A stretch of DNA of 64,000 bases from Chrysomallon squamiferum (GCA_012295275.1 CM022669.1:3255494-3319493), one strand, 5' to 3'; shown: positions 1-43,935, counted from the stretch's first letter. Translations and numbers: made by a program. The notes: generated by a model from the sequence alone, not told the origin.

Positions 1-938
1 TGTTAGCATTCCTTGTTTAAGAAGAAATTTTTGTATTCTGTAAACATGTAAATGATATGATAAGAAATGTGATAACACTATGTTTCTTGGCTGATAAAAT
101 CTGCAAACTTATTACATAGCATATTTTTGTGTTTGTTTTCATACAATGTGTACAAAATTATCTGTAGTCACAACAAACAAGTGATGGCTGTCAAAGACAA
201 TGTTATTATCAGCACTGAACGCCACAAACATGTTTCAGGAACAAGCTCACACTGCTGCAAACATTTCAGGGTCAAAGACACTGTCTACAACAAATATGAA
301 TCAGCACCAAGTGTGCTGTGTGCCACAGATCAAAGACAGATACATGCTACACACACACATTAGCAACAAACACAATGTCTGCTTAGTAAGATGGTGCAAG
401 TTGCATGATGCATGGACCACACGATGTCTGACATTGGAACATCTCACCTTGCCACTGGTTGTCACTGTTAATTATCTTTGTTAGCTGTTATTATCTGCTT
501 TATGCTCTGTAAAATGTTTGCATCTTCTCTGAACTCTGCAGTAAGAAAATTATTTCTGTCAAGTCTGCTTGCTGTCTTCACAACACTTCTGTTTTACAGC
601 CTCTCTCAAACAGTATCTTTCCGAATGACGTTCGTTTGAGTGTGGTATGCAGTGTGTATGAAGATCTATTCAGTCAAAACTCGTATCTTTTCTGCTGGCT
701 ATCGCTCGTTATTTCATCAAAACAAATGAAGTAACAGATAGGGTTACTTGATTTATGTAGGATGAAATTCAACATGGTGATTTTTTAGTTATATTTTTAG
801 AAAATTATCTTTTTTAAAATCAGTATACATTTGTACACATTCCTCTATTATTCACACCTAATTAGTCATGCATTTTAGAGTTAGTGGTATTACAGTACGT
901 GGTGTACTATTACAAATAAACCCACACTGATAGTCTGA

Positions 939-940
<2 letters not shown>

Positions 941-994
<54 letters not shown>
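941..994. repeat. (CA)n microsatellite
   Basis: Uninterrupted CA dinucleotide run in the SCAPER intron. Open frames across it (Thr-His repeats) are not genes. Confidence 0.97.
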
Positions 995-995
<1 letters not shown>

Positions 996-1429
996 CAATC
1001 AAACATACACATACCATAAAAAAAATTGGTTCAGTTTATGATATTGTCAAGGATTTTGTTTTAAAAATTACTGAAATTAAATTTTTATTATTATTATTCT
1101 GGGGTTGTTAATAGCTGCATTCACTAGCTGATTTTTACAGCCTGGTCATAATTTTATATTACCAGCTTATTAACAACGGAAGGAAGGTATCAGGTTTCAC
1201 AGCTTTGATTTTCTTTCATCACTGTTTTAAACGGAAACAAAAGCACAGGGGGGTGAGGATTGCTATTCATTGTGATTCTGAATAGGACGTGTGACAACAC
1301 CATGATTTGGATTAATAGGGTGGATTATTTTTTTCTTCTTCTGTCATTCCTTGTTTTCACCCTCTGACAACTTACTCCTCTGGGCAGAAATGTGTGCAGC
1401 AAATTACAAATGATAAATTGCTTGCCAAC

Positions 1430-1690
1430 CAGCGTATCATGGCCATGCCTCTGAGTTTGCCAGCAGCAACGAGAAACTCGTGTTTTGCCGTTTCCGGAAT
1501 AAACGTAAAATTAAAAGTCTTGTTCATGTGTCAGGTTTGATGTCTCTGTTTTATGGCACTTGGTTTCCTGGTCCTCGGACACCATGCTGGGCTGCCGTAT
1601 CCCGTTTCAGGTAAACGCAGGCAGCGACAGCCTTCATAACAGCACAGCCAGCCAGTTAATTCATGGTGTTTCGCCTCTGCAGAAAGGAGC
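1430..1690. promoter_or_regulatory. Candidate intronic enhancer: CpG-retaining unique island
   Basis: Repeat-free stretch with roughly a dozen CpGs in about 250 bases, against 1 to 3 per kb in most of the surrounding gene body. There is no long open frame and no flanking splice-site pair that would make it an exon. Retained CpGs in a CpG-poor gene suggest germline hypomethylation or constraint, so a cis-regulatory element is plausible. No function is proven. Confidence 0.35.
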
Positions 1691-1992
1691 TAATCCATGC
1701 ATTAGATGATGAAGGTCAACTGATCTCTGGCTTTTGTTGTTCTCTGCCAGTGACTGATTTCTGATGGTGTTTCACAGCCACAGTTAGTTAAAAGTGTGGT
1801 CAGTGAATAGAATTTTTTTGTTTGGGAAATTAGTCAAACTTTATCTGTGGACACTGTTACACTGATGCAGTGAAGGTTTATGTTGTTGTTGTTGTTATTA
1901 TTATTATATTTTATTATTTGAATAGTGACAGTTTTTGATAAAATGTAGAACAGTATTCCTAACAGTAACATTGTATTTCAGTAAAACACACA

Positions 1993-1995
<3 letters not shown>

Positions 1996-2052
<57 letters not shown>
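1996..2052. repeat. (CA)n microsatellite
   Basis: Pure CA run, preceded by a short imperfect CA/AAAC stretch. Confidence 0.97.
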
Positions 2053-2055
<3 letters not shown>

Positions 2056-2123
2056 CTAATAATAGTTTGACAGTGAGAGTATTTAATAAAAAGTATAACA
2101 GTATTCATATAACACAAAATTGT

Positions 2124-2125
2124 AT

Positions 2126-2201
<76 letters not shown>
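2124..2201. repeat. (AAT)n-(ATT)n inverted trinucleotide block
   Basis: About eight AAT units are followed directly by about eighteen ATT units. The two halves are reverse complements, so the block can fold into a long AT hairpin. Confidence 0.95.
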
Positions 2202-2457
2202 GATAATGACATTTTATATTACTCTGTCAGTCACAGCATCCTGACAGTAATAATGATGCAATTTTATGCTTTGTAAAATGGATGAACTGTGAAAATTATG
2301 TTTTAGTAACATAATATTTTTACTTAAAGGTTTTGTGATTCTTCTAGATCACAGTTTATTTTGGTGCATATTATCTGGAACTATATTTATACTTTAATAT
2401 GCAGACCTTTTATGTCAAAAATAAAGAGGATAAACAATGTGAAAAATACAAAAAATA

Positions 2458-2458
2458 C

Positions 2459-2489
<31 letters not shown>

Positions 2490-2507
2490 AGTAATAATAA
2501 TAATAAA

Positions 2508-2546
<39 letters not shown>

Positions 2547-2617
2547 TACAAAAAAATAATAATTAAAACAATGTAATAATAAAAAAAAATTCATATAAAT
2601 AGGAAAAAAAAAAAAAA
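2458..2617. repeat. A-rich low-complexity tract
   Basis: Runs of 20 to 30 A separated by short AAT-type sequence. No retroposon body was recognised next to them. Confidence 0.9.
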
Positions 2618-2799
2618 TTATAAAAAAAGGCATGTTTTAATAAAAGCCATGTTTGATCACAAGAAGAAGATAACCAGTTTTGAATTTGTAAAACTTAATA
2701 ATCCTGACTCTTTCAAACTCTCGTCTTTGAAGAAAGAAAGCCAGAGTTATGGATCCTTGCATCTGAACAGTGCTGATGATATGCACTTAATTAGGGATT

Positions 2800-3260
2800 A
2801 CATAGGAGAGCTGTAGAAACGACTGCTGTATGCATCGTCATTCACTGAGCATACTGAGACCATTTAATTTCCTGCGAGCCAAACGACACTGGCTGTTTGC
2901 TTCTCTTCACACTTGAAAAGGTCACAAATTAAGATGTCTTCAGCAGTGTGTGGTCGATTGCATTCATTCAGAGGTCTTGAAATTTGTTGAATAGGGATCT
3001 CGCTGCATTGTGTCCATCTGAGTTCAGTAATGGAGAGAAATATATAAGGGACCAGCCAAAGTAGGAAGTGCAGCGCGTAACAGCACATTGATCACTGCTG
3101 CGGTCTTTAGAAGCCGTCACATGCAGGATGTGACACGATGAATCTATGGGAAATCGGGAATCCTGGCCCGAACCACAGTGACAGAAGATCATTAATGTCT
3201 TACACTTGAGTAGTGGCACGCTTTTGCTCTCACATTCTATCCACAGTTCACTTCTCCTCG
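2800..3260. promoter_or_regulatory. Candidate intronic enhancer: CpG-retaining unique island
   Basis: About 460 bases of high-complexity sequence with about 16 CpGs, between AT-rich low-complexity DNA and less than 1 kb upstream of a SCAPER exon. Minus-strand open frames through it match nothing I recognise. Best read as a candidate conserved noncoding element. Confidence 0.35.
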
Positions 3261-3930
3261 CAAATAAAGAACAAATTTGAAAAGAATTGCTTAATTTCCT
3301 AGCAGAGCTAGAGTAAAAAAAAAAAAAAAATTTGACTTTAATTGAGTGTTTCCTGTTCCACACAAGAAATTCTCACATCATTAGATGTCTGAATCTGAAT
3401 GTTTGACTTTGTCATGAAAATTCTTTTAAAACATTGGCTTTTCTTCTTCAAGGAAATCAGTTCATGAAAAAAAGTTATGCTCCAAAAATTAACAATGTAG
3501 GAATGAATAAAGGACAATTTATAAAAAAATAATTTATGATTTTGTTTTTTAATTTTAATTTTTTTTTATTATTATTACTATTATTAATTTTTTTTGTATT
3601 TATTATTTACTTTTTTGTTGGAACTTTACATATTCTTGAACAATTTTATTTAAGTTCATTGCCTTTTTCTTTTTTTCTTTTTTTTTCCTGTATTTCTTTA
3701 TTAGTTTTCTTTCTTTCTTTAAAATTTTCTTTTTCTTTCTTTCTGGAATGAAATTTGAGTGAACTTGAAATGTTACACATAATGCATATTTGAAATAAAT
3801 ACATTTTTGACAAAAATAAAGTTTCCTTTCTTGATAAAAGATGTTATTAAATTTCTAAACTTTTCTAAATCTTCTATTAATTATTAGTGTTATTATTTAT
3901 TTATTTATTTATTTTTTTTTATGTTTTCAG

Positions 3931-35068
<31,138 letters not shown>

Positions 35069-35099
35069 CAATGCATCCAGTTTATTTCTCAACACTTAC

Positions 35100-35329
35100 C
35101 AGGGCCAGATCCAAAATTTCAGAAGGAGGCTATCCTTTTGGTAAACATAACTTTCTAGAAAAAATTAAATTTTGTTTCAAGCAATCAAAAATAACTGGTC
35201 AGGAAAACAAGAAATGGGGGTTGTCCACTTGGATCCACTAACCAGGTTTGTCCCCCAGGTTGATCCCTTTGCCAGACTTTACCACAGCCGGATCCACTTG
35301 ACTGATCTACCCCCTTAGATCTGAATGTG
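35100..35329. mobile_element. Possible decayed MITE in the SCAPER 3' UTR
   Basis: The left end CAGGGCCAGATCCAAAATTTC and the right end CCCCCTTAGATCTGAATGTG resemble inverted ends of the common invertebrate CAGxGxCGGATCC...GGATCC elements, with further GGATCC and GGGGG/CCCCC segments inside. The flanks show no convincing duplication. Confidence 0.35.
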
Positions 35330-36965
35330 CACACCTGACATTTTCACTGTCTGTGATAAAAAGTAAATTTTCACAGTATTCAATCATCTGAACAATTAAT
35401 AATAATCATAAAATACGAATGAATAAAATATTTTAAATTATAGGTAATGGTGATCATGTTCTTCTAGACTAGGTTATGTTGTTTTACTTCTTCTAGACTA
35501 GGTTTTATAGTTTTACAGTCTTCATACAAGATTAGATAATATGAAAAATGACCAATATATTTTTTAAATGTATTTTTCTTAAACAAAAATATTTACAACA
35601 AAATTTATTCAATCTGCTAAGTACATTTGAAAAACTTGTTTCATTGTTATTTAATCATTTATTTGATAGAACCAAACAATTTTAAATAAAACAATAAATA
35701 AATAAATCATGTTATTTAGTCCTGGTATTTATGAATGTTCATTTATCTAAATCCCTCTGTTTATTATTATTATTATTATTTATTTATCCAGTTAATGATT
35801 TATAAAATTATTTATTTATTTATTTATTTAGTTAATGATTTATAAAAATATATTCTTGTTTCATTGTGTCAACAAAATTAAGCTCATCATCATAATAACT
35901 CCCTTTATTTATAAAAACTGAATGTTTTATTTGTCACCAGTACTGAATACAGAACTCTTGTCTACCTTTTTATTGATCAATATGTCTCCTGTTTTATTTT
36001 TTTTTTTTTTTTAATCTTCTTTTTCTGTTTGTTGTGCTTGATGTTGTTTTTGTTGTGTGTGTGTTTTAATTTTTTATTTCTTTGTTTGTTTTTATTTTTT
36101 TTTATGTGATTTTAAGTTGTCTGTATTTGTTGTGTTTGTTGGATTTTTTTTTGTTACATTTTTTGTTTTTTGTTTGTTGGATTTTTGTTTGTTTTTTCAA
36201 AATTTGATACCTGAATTATAAGACACAATAATGGATATATGTTTTCATTTTTTTGTAATCAGATAATGTGGTTTGCATACCACAGTCACACAAAATCAGT
36301 ACAACAGAGATAGCCCCTATTCTCAGATTTGAAAATATCCAATCAGATTCTAGTTCAAGAAGATAAACACAAAAACATATTTCTGTTTTCAAATGCTATG
36401 CCATATTCACCCTTTATACCAGTTTTTTTTAAAATAAATTTTTGTTCTTATAAGACAAAAACACAATCTTTGATAATTAAATATTTTATTATATTCATAT
36501 TTTAGTAATTAATTTTGAACATTTTAGACCTCAAATAGTCATCATAATACTTACAGTTCAAATGTTTTACTTAAGATTTTTTAAATTTATTTACAATAAT
36601 AATTTGAATTATTCTTGGTTTTTCTTTTTATTTATTTTGTTTTTATATATTTTTTTACTTCAAAAAAATCTTCAGTCACATTGTATTTTGTGTAAACTAC
36701 TTTCAACTGTAATCTAACTGTATTTTAATCTGTGATATTATTTCAAAGTCAACATATGCAAGTGAACACTCAAGTTGTCAGTTATTGAAACTATTTTTGT
36801 ACATTTTTCTTCAGATAGTTATCATGCATCAGGATATATTTGTAATGTGCACGATAAATATAGTCATCAGCATATCATTCTTTTCTTCCCACATAAATTC
36901 AAAGAAATTATTGTTTTGCTTATGTTAATGTATTCTTAATGGTTGTTGAATATTAAAAAAATTTC

Positions 36966-37385
36966 AGAATGTGGCTTATGAATGAAAAACATCATATGGT
37001 GTATGTGGCTCCTGAAATAAAATACACAATATATGTTTTGTGAAAGGTTTGGCTTAGATATACATAAATATATGTATGATGCTTGTAAAAGAAGGTTTTT
37101 TTTGTACAGTGTATGTGACTTATGGGGAATGTTTTTTTTATAAAAGTATATAGTTAATGGAAAATAAATCTGACATGTGGCTTGTGAAACAAAAGTGTTA
37201 TGTAGAAAGTACATGCATGTTTATTGCTGAAGAAAAACATTTTACAATGTATGTGGAAAATGTTATAAAAACAAAAGGTTAAACAGTGTTTGTGGTTTAC
37301 TGATGTAAAATGTTATCCAATGTATGTGGCTAATGGAAAGTGTTATTCAGTGTATGTGGCTTGTGAAACAAAAGTGTACTTTTTT
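36966..37385. repeat. Degenerate minisatellite (GTATGTGGCTTATGAAA-type units)
   Basis: Variants of CAGTGTATGTGGCTTGTGAA recur at about 36970, 37000, 37110, 37175, 37245, 37282, 37320 and 37350, often followed by AAAATGTTAT. Spacing is irregular (about 30 to 110), consistent with an old array with insertions. Confidence 0.7.
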
Positions 37386-37644
37386 AAAGACAGAGGTGTA
37401 AATGTAATTTATTTCGTATGGCAGTGGTTTGGTGTCAAATGTTTTTTTAATGTCTCTTTTTTTTATTATGATTTTGGTGGGGTTTTATGTACTTTTATAC
37501 CTGATTTAGACTCTCTCTCTAACAAAGACACCCCACACCTACACACACATATACACAAACAAGCACAAACATACAGATTTAAATCATTTTTCTCTGTTTT
37601 TCAGGGTGATATGTGGTTATTTTCATTCTCTGTGTTGTATGATC

Positions 37645-37650
37645 AATAAA
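37645..37650 (+). terminator. SCAPER: Probable SCAPER polyadenylation signal
   Basis: AATAAA followed within 25 to 35 bases by a T/GT-rich stretch (GATAGTTTTTGTTTT). It sits exactly where CpG depletion ends, which supports it over the earlier hexamers. Confidence 0.5.
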
Positions 37651-38399
37651 AATTGTGAATTAACATTTGATAGTTTTTGTTTTCATTGCTTTTTACAAAA
37701 ACAAACAAAATTAAAACTGATTTTGCCTCATTTCACACACAATCATGACACTATATTTTATTCTTGAATACTGTCAGTTAATCTGGTTCTCAGATTTGTT
37801 TTTAAAAAGTAGTAAACGTAATAGTGGTTAGTATGAATATACTGAGACTGCGGATTACAAAATAAATTTGTTGTTGTCTTTTACATACGTTTCACACACA
37901 AAACACATGAGCGTTTTAAATGCAACAAAAAGTTTTCTGAAATATTTATAAATTTTCACTTACATTATTTAGATGTAAATCGAGTTACAGCCTATTTCAC
38001 ATGAATACAGTTATTTCCTCCAGACGAACGTGTAACTGCAAAATAAATTGAAAAGACCAATATATACGTCCTTGACCTTTCAAGCGATAATTAGACTGTT
38101 TCCGCGATTGCTTCACATCAAAGAAATAATGAAAACATTGTTCTGATGTCAAAAGTAATTTCTCTGATGGCACTTTCGTGTTAACATGCCAGAGTCTTCG
38201 GACACGGAGAATGCTAGCATTCCTGTAAACTGATAGGAACTTGCCGTTATTCCAAGATATATTCTTTTAGTAAATTGGACAAGAAAACGAAAATATTCAT
38301 TTACTTGGTTACCTGATAATGTCTAATCGAGTGATGCATCTTCTGCCAAATTTGTCAAAATTGTTCCCTTTCAGAACCATCAGAAAACGATACAGTGTG

Positions 38400-39360
38400 G
38401 ACTAAAAGTGTTTCGATATAATGAACGTTATTCCGGAAAAGAAAAAGAAAAAGAAAACAAATATCTGTCGATCTATCCGTTATAATGAATGTGTATGTAT
38501 TTCGAAATAGTAAATGTTATTTTGTAAAATAGGTTTTAAATTATTCTCTGAATACATATAAATATAATGAATATTATTTTGTAAAATATTTTGATTTAAC
38601 GAATATTATCCTCTAAAAACATTTTGATGAAACGAATTGTACGTAAAAATATTTTGATACAAAAAACAAAATAAATAAATAAATAAATAAAAAAGTCTTG
38701 TACAACGAATATTATTATGTAAAAAAATGTTCTGACATAATAAACATTAAATATTATTAAATAATTAATCAATATGTTTGTCTTTCTTTTATAACGAAAA
38801 TTTTGTAACGAACTATTCTGATAAAGCAGATTTTATCCTGCTAAAATATAAAACTTTTCGGCATGGTTACCATAATTCTGCAAACATGTTTGATATAATG
38901 AATATTATACCACTTTTCTTTTCTTCTCTTCTTTTTTTAGCGATCATTTTTCTCTAAAAACAGATCTGCAGACAGAACATTTTTTATAAAAATATTTATT
39001 GATATAACGAACATTTTGATCAAAGAACATTATTATATTGTACACATAACTATTTTACATGAACATTCACTGAAAATATTTTGATATAACAAATATTATT
39101 ATGTAAACATATAGTTCCATAGAATAATAATAATAATAATAATAAAAACAAACAAATAAATAAATATATAATAAATAAACAATAGCAGTGGTAATAATAA
39201 TAATAATAATAAATAATAATAATAATAATAAATTCTATATAGTTCATTTTATCCTCAATTTTTGACGAAGTTTATCCATAAAATATTTCGTTATAATTAG
39301 TTTTATCTTGCTAAAATATATCACTATAACAAGCTTTATCCTCTAAAAACATTGATATAC
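38400..39360. repeat. Degenerate repeat of GATATAACGAATATTAT-type units
   Basis: Variants of TTTTGATATAACGAATATTA followed by TTNTGTAAAAATA recur at least ten times at irregular 30 to 100 base intervals, for example near 38416, 38566, 38592, 38700, 38890, 39000 and 39083. The array is interrupted by AAT/AAAT tracts. It is the largest degenerate array in the window. Confidence 0.75.
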
Positions 39361-40214
39361 TGAGCAATAAAACTGAAAAAAATAATTTATGCATACAAAT
39401 AAAAATATTTGTGAAGAGAGAGAGACTGAGTATTGAAACAGAAAACACACAAACACAAAACAAACAAACACAAACAAATAAAATATTTTTATTCAGAGCT
39501 ATGTAAATTAAAATATTCTATCATGGAAATGTGAAAACAGTAAAAAATAGAAGAAGTGTCGAAAAAGCTATTAAAAAATCGCGTTTTCAAAAGAGAATCT
39601 AGACTTTAAGAAAAAGATATTTCAACATCAGTGGATTTAATGTTCGTTAAATAAATATAAATAGGTTGGCAATAAATAGAGGATAGGATGCTAGCTGAAC
39701 GCACGAGAACCATCTGATCCATGGACAAAGTTAAAAAAACGTTTGATGTACCAATCGCAAGAAATTGTTTACGATTTAAAAAGCTACGAACAGGCTTAAC
39801 AGATAGAAGTGTAACGAATAGAATTCTCCCTTCTCTTTAATCTATAAATTAATGTCAGTCACATTAGTCAGGCACTGAGATGCTTAAATTGACACTTGAA
39901 CAAAAATGATCTTTTACGTACGGGAGTAAATTTGGGATTTCTTTGGATCTTTGCGACAGTTTTTATTATTATTATTTATTTATTTTTATTATGATCACAT
40001 TTTACATTTAGTCCTCTCTTTCATCCAAATAAGATTTGTGTTGTTTAATGTGATAAAATCACAATAATTAGGATTACGACAAGGAGATGATTTCAGTGTA
40101 GTAGAGCCATATTAAAGAGACAATTTTGGTCGTTCTGCTGAGAAAACTGTTAATGTCGGCTGTCGTAACATTCAAACAGCAGACGTGTGACATCAGTGTG
40201 GCAGGCTTTTTGTG

Positions 40215-40249
<35 letters not shown>

Positions 40250-40657
40250 TTAAAGCGGCTATAGATTTGATAATATGAAGATATTTGTTCTTTTTAAAAA
40301 ATGATTAATATATTAAGGCTACACACAAACATACATATACACTCATACATACAAAATAAATTTAAAAAAATATATATATATTTTTTTTAAAAACATTACG
40401 AAATAAATAATAATAAAAAATAAATAAAGCGGTTTACATCATTAATAGACTATTAACAATATTTGCGTATTATTTTTATACATGCATTAGAAATTATATA
40501 TAACACCAAAGTACGTTTAAGTATTTTTATTACAATATGTTTCTGTCACCCAGATATTTAATATGCTCCTTTAAAGAATTGCTTATAAAATTTAAAATAA
40601 CAACACTGCAAAAAATGTGACCGTTTTAGCAGATTATACATGCATGTACGTGCGTGC

Positions 40658-40688
<31 letters not shown>

Positions 40689-40914
40689 CGTATATGCATT
40701 TGTAATTTTACATAAGTATACAAGTATGCATGTATCCTTAGTTGGTTCAAAAAGAAAAGAAAATAACCATAAAAAAAAACAACAACAACAAAACAAACAC
40801 ACAAAAAAAAAAAAAAAAAAAAACGGGGGAAATAAAATTAAATAAATAAATAAATAAATAAAGAGGAACAAAAGGAAATGAAAGAGAAAACGCTATTAAC
40901 ACAAAGCCTGAGTG

Positions 40915-41052
40915 TGAAATGACGTAAAGATGACGTAACGTCATTGTTTCTCTATTCTCATCGCTGGTAGTTTACGGGTGTCGCTGAGTTCGCAATAATG
41001 ACAACTGTAGTTCTGACACTGTAGTTAGAATCGACACAGAATTTTTGTTAAG
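40915..41052 (+). promoter_or_regulatory. CRE-rich promoter-like segment with a possible 5' splice donor
   Basis: TGACGTAA at 40920-40927 and overlapping CRE half-sites TGACGTAACGTCA at 40931-40943 lie in a CpG-bearing unique stretch. It runs for about 110 bases to GTTAAG|GTAGGTG (donor GT at 41053). This could be the promoter and noncoding first exon of an unknown plus-strand transcript. Nothing further supports an exon. Confidence 0.25.
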
Positions 41053-41675
41053 GTAGGTGAATATCTGATATAATAATTATTAGTCATATAATCTTCAGTT
41101 CATTCAATATTTTGAAAGACTGCATGATTCGCTAACTACTGCTGAAACAAGAGAAAATAATTATTCCTGAAAATGAAAATAATTATGTGATCTAATTATG
41201 CATTACAAATAATAAATAAATAAATATCAGTAGTTATATGAATAAATTATGTAAACAGACGAGAGTGAATTAAAGTGTATTATGTTTTTATCGTTTGTTA
41301 CATATTGTTAGAATTTGAAAAACGCGTGTTGGTAACTAAATTTCTTTGTTTATGTTCACTGTTATTTTTTTTTATTGTGTTACTTACTTGATTTATATAT
41401 AAATAAATAAACAAATAATAAGAAAATGACAACAACAACATAATTCAAAAATAGAAAGCCAATTTTATCATTTATTTAATTAATTTTGTTATCTTGTTGA
41501 TTGTATATGAGTTTGTGAATACTTATGTGTACATGATTGTGTGTGTCTGTGTAAATATATATGTATACATGTATGAAAGTATTGCTGTTTTATGACTGAA
41601 TTAAAATTTCGTTGCTATATCTCTTAGAAAAACAATTCCGTAAAGATATTATTACAGTGCTATATAAATGTTCAT

Positions 41676-41710
<35 letters not shown>

Positions 41711-42018
41711 TTTGTTTGTTTGTTTGTTTGCATTTTTGTTTATATTACATTATTATTGTTGTTGTTGTTGTTTTTCTTCCTGTTAACGTAGTTTATTATT
41801 CTTCTCTCAGTTTTATATATTATTTTAAAATTATTTAGTTAGTTGGCTGAAAATAGCACAAAGAAATATAGAGCAAACTAGAATGGATGAAAATTGTAAA
41901 TTACTTCTCACAATAAATAAATAAATAAATAATAATTGTATTACTATTATACTACTACTATTGCTGCTACAACAACAACTATTACTACTACTACAAATAA
42001 TAAGTATTAGTATGTGTC

Positions 42019-42020
<2 letters not shown>

Positions 42021-42102
<82 letters not shown>
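42021..42102. repeat. (GA)n microsatellite
   Basis: About 41 GA units ending in an A-rich purine tract. Confidence 0.98.
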
Positions 42103-42106
<4 letters not shown>

Positions 42107-42596
42107 AAAAAAAGAAAAAAGAAGCAAAGGAAAAAAAAATAAACATGTATATTTAACAGTGGTTACGCTCTTTTTAAAATGAAGTTGGTCGTCAAATAAC
42201 TACATCTGGCTATCGGATCATGTTACGCCTTCATTCACAAACGTGTAAACAACAGTCGACAGCGAACGATTCGTCCGATTGTGTCGAACAAAACCGTCTG
42301 CGGTCGTGGCTTATCGGAACATCTCGGCATTTGAACGCCCCCATTCACTGAGTATAGAGTTAGCGTGGCAAGGAAGCTCAGTCGTAAAATACGATGCGTA
42401 AATTTTTAAAATTAGAAACCATTTAACGGAAGCGGATTGTCATTTTATTTTACAAATAACAAAAGAACTGAATGTACTGTTATATTTTTTAATTTCGTCT
42501 CAAGCAATTACGTTTAAAAATGTCAATTTATGTTTTTAAATAAACTACTGAATTACTGCGTTATGTAGTAATAATTACTCCACTCTCACAACTACA

Positions 42597-42597
<1 letters not shown>

Positions 42598-42649
<52 letters not shown>
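42598..42649. repeat. (ATT)n microsatellite
   Basis: About 17 ATT units. A similar run lies at 43257-43310. Confidence 0.97.
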
Positions 42650-43255
42650 GTAACCAAAATTTTTAATGAAAACAAATTGTGGACACTGACATTTCAAATT
42701 TATTTATTTTGAGGAAGACTATTAAACCATTTTCCTCTGTGTGTGCCTGAGAACCCTTTTGCGTTCGTGTGTTTTTCTTTTGATCTATATATTTCTTCTT
42801 AATTTTCAAAAATTGTAAGTGAATAATCTTTTAGACTGGTAAAAAGTACAAAATCTATTTTATTTTATTAAATAATTTAATGAATAATAAAAATGTGTTT
42901 CTTATATTTGATACTGTTATTTACATTTATTATTTTATTTTATTTTATTTATCAAGATAAATAATTTAATACTATATTTATTTACAGTTTGAAGTTAGAA
43001 GCGCTTACTGGCTTACCGACTTACGTTGTAATTCAAGTCCCGAAATGATAGATATTGAAATATATTTTTCCTAATGAAATTATTTTATTTTGTTTGTTTG
43101 TTTGATTTATTGTTTATTTGGTTTTAATTTGTTTGATGCTGTATATTAATGCTACATAAACAATGATTGGGGATTGATTAAAGATATAATTGAATCTATT
43201 ATTATTATTTATTGTTCAGTTGTTAATATTAATGTTATAATCATTCCTGGTGTTT

Positions 43256-43311
<56 letters not shown>

Positions 43312-43721
43312 TGTAACACAAATATATCAAAAACAATAATATCCATCTTATTCTGGTATCCTTAATGCACTTTGTATGGTTACCAAAACATAGATACATT
43401 TCTAGGTAGGAACCGATAAACATGCCATTACAAATCAATAACCATTTTATCCTTTTAATATTAACATTTGTATTAGCGAGAGAAAAAATCCGAGCGTGGC
43501 ATCTGTTTTAACTGAATCGCTAACCACAGAACGCAAACATCCTCGCTGTCTGACGGTGACGGCTTGACGATTATTTCAAGACGAGAAATGAAATAAAACT
43601 TTGTTTTGATGAAAATGGAAATTTCATTATCCAAAGATTTTTAAAAACAGTTATGACGAAATGAAGCTCTTAGTCCATTCAACTCGGTCCTCAATTCTTT
43701 GTTGATGCTTACAGCTTCTTC

Positions 43722-43752
<31 letters not shown>

Positions 43753-43920
43753 GAAATTTATGTTACGCGAAGTGCTGAAACAAATAAATATGACATTTTT
43801 GTCTGAAGGGGTTTTGGGAAATGGAAAGAAAAACTTGATTGATCGTCTTTGACAACTAAATGCGCTCACATTTCTCTCGCTCGTCTTGATTTATTGACCA
43901 GACTCTTCGAGTATTTACGC

Positions 43921-43935
43921 AGCGCCCTCTACCGT
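43921..43935 (-). promoter_or_regulatory. CTCF-like binding motif
   Basis: On the minus strand ACGGTAGAGGGCGCT fits the CTCF core CCRSYAGRKGGCRSY at 14 of 15 positions. CTCF is conserved in most bilaterians. Occupancy cannot be known from sequence. Confidence 0.45.

Larger units (their letters stand above)
1..3930 (+). other. SCAPER: SCAPER intron (3' part) upstream of the first exon in the window
   Basis: No coding exon was recognised here. The first exon in the window begins in mid-codon (its first base completes a codon), so the upstream exon lies before base 1 and this stretch is intron. It contains (CA)n tracts, an AAT/ATT block, A-rich runs near 2458-2617, two CpG-retaining unique islands (listed separately) and a T-rich tract running into the acceptor at 3929-3930. 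An exon of low similarity could have been missed. Confidence 0.75.
35069..37670 (+). other. SCAPER: SCAPER 3' UTR (probable extent)
   Basis: AT- and T-rich noncoding sequence after the stop codon. The extent is inferred from CpG depletion, which continues to about 37.65 kb (four CpGs in 2.6 kb) and stops there, and from a good AATAAA at 37645-37650. Earlier AATAAA hexamers (for example 35422-35427) could give shorter transcripts. It includes a possible MITE fragment and a degenerate minisatellite. Confidence 0.6.

Noticed and set aside
127-484. Overlapping short plus-strand frames at the window start
   Set aside because: No recognisable protein, a TCAAAGACA motif repeated three times suggests a small local duplication, and the stretch is intronic by position.
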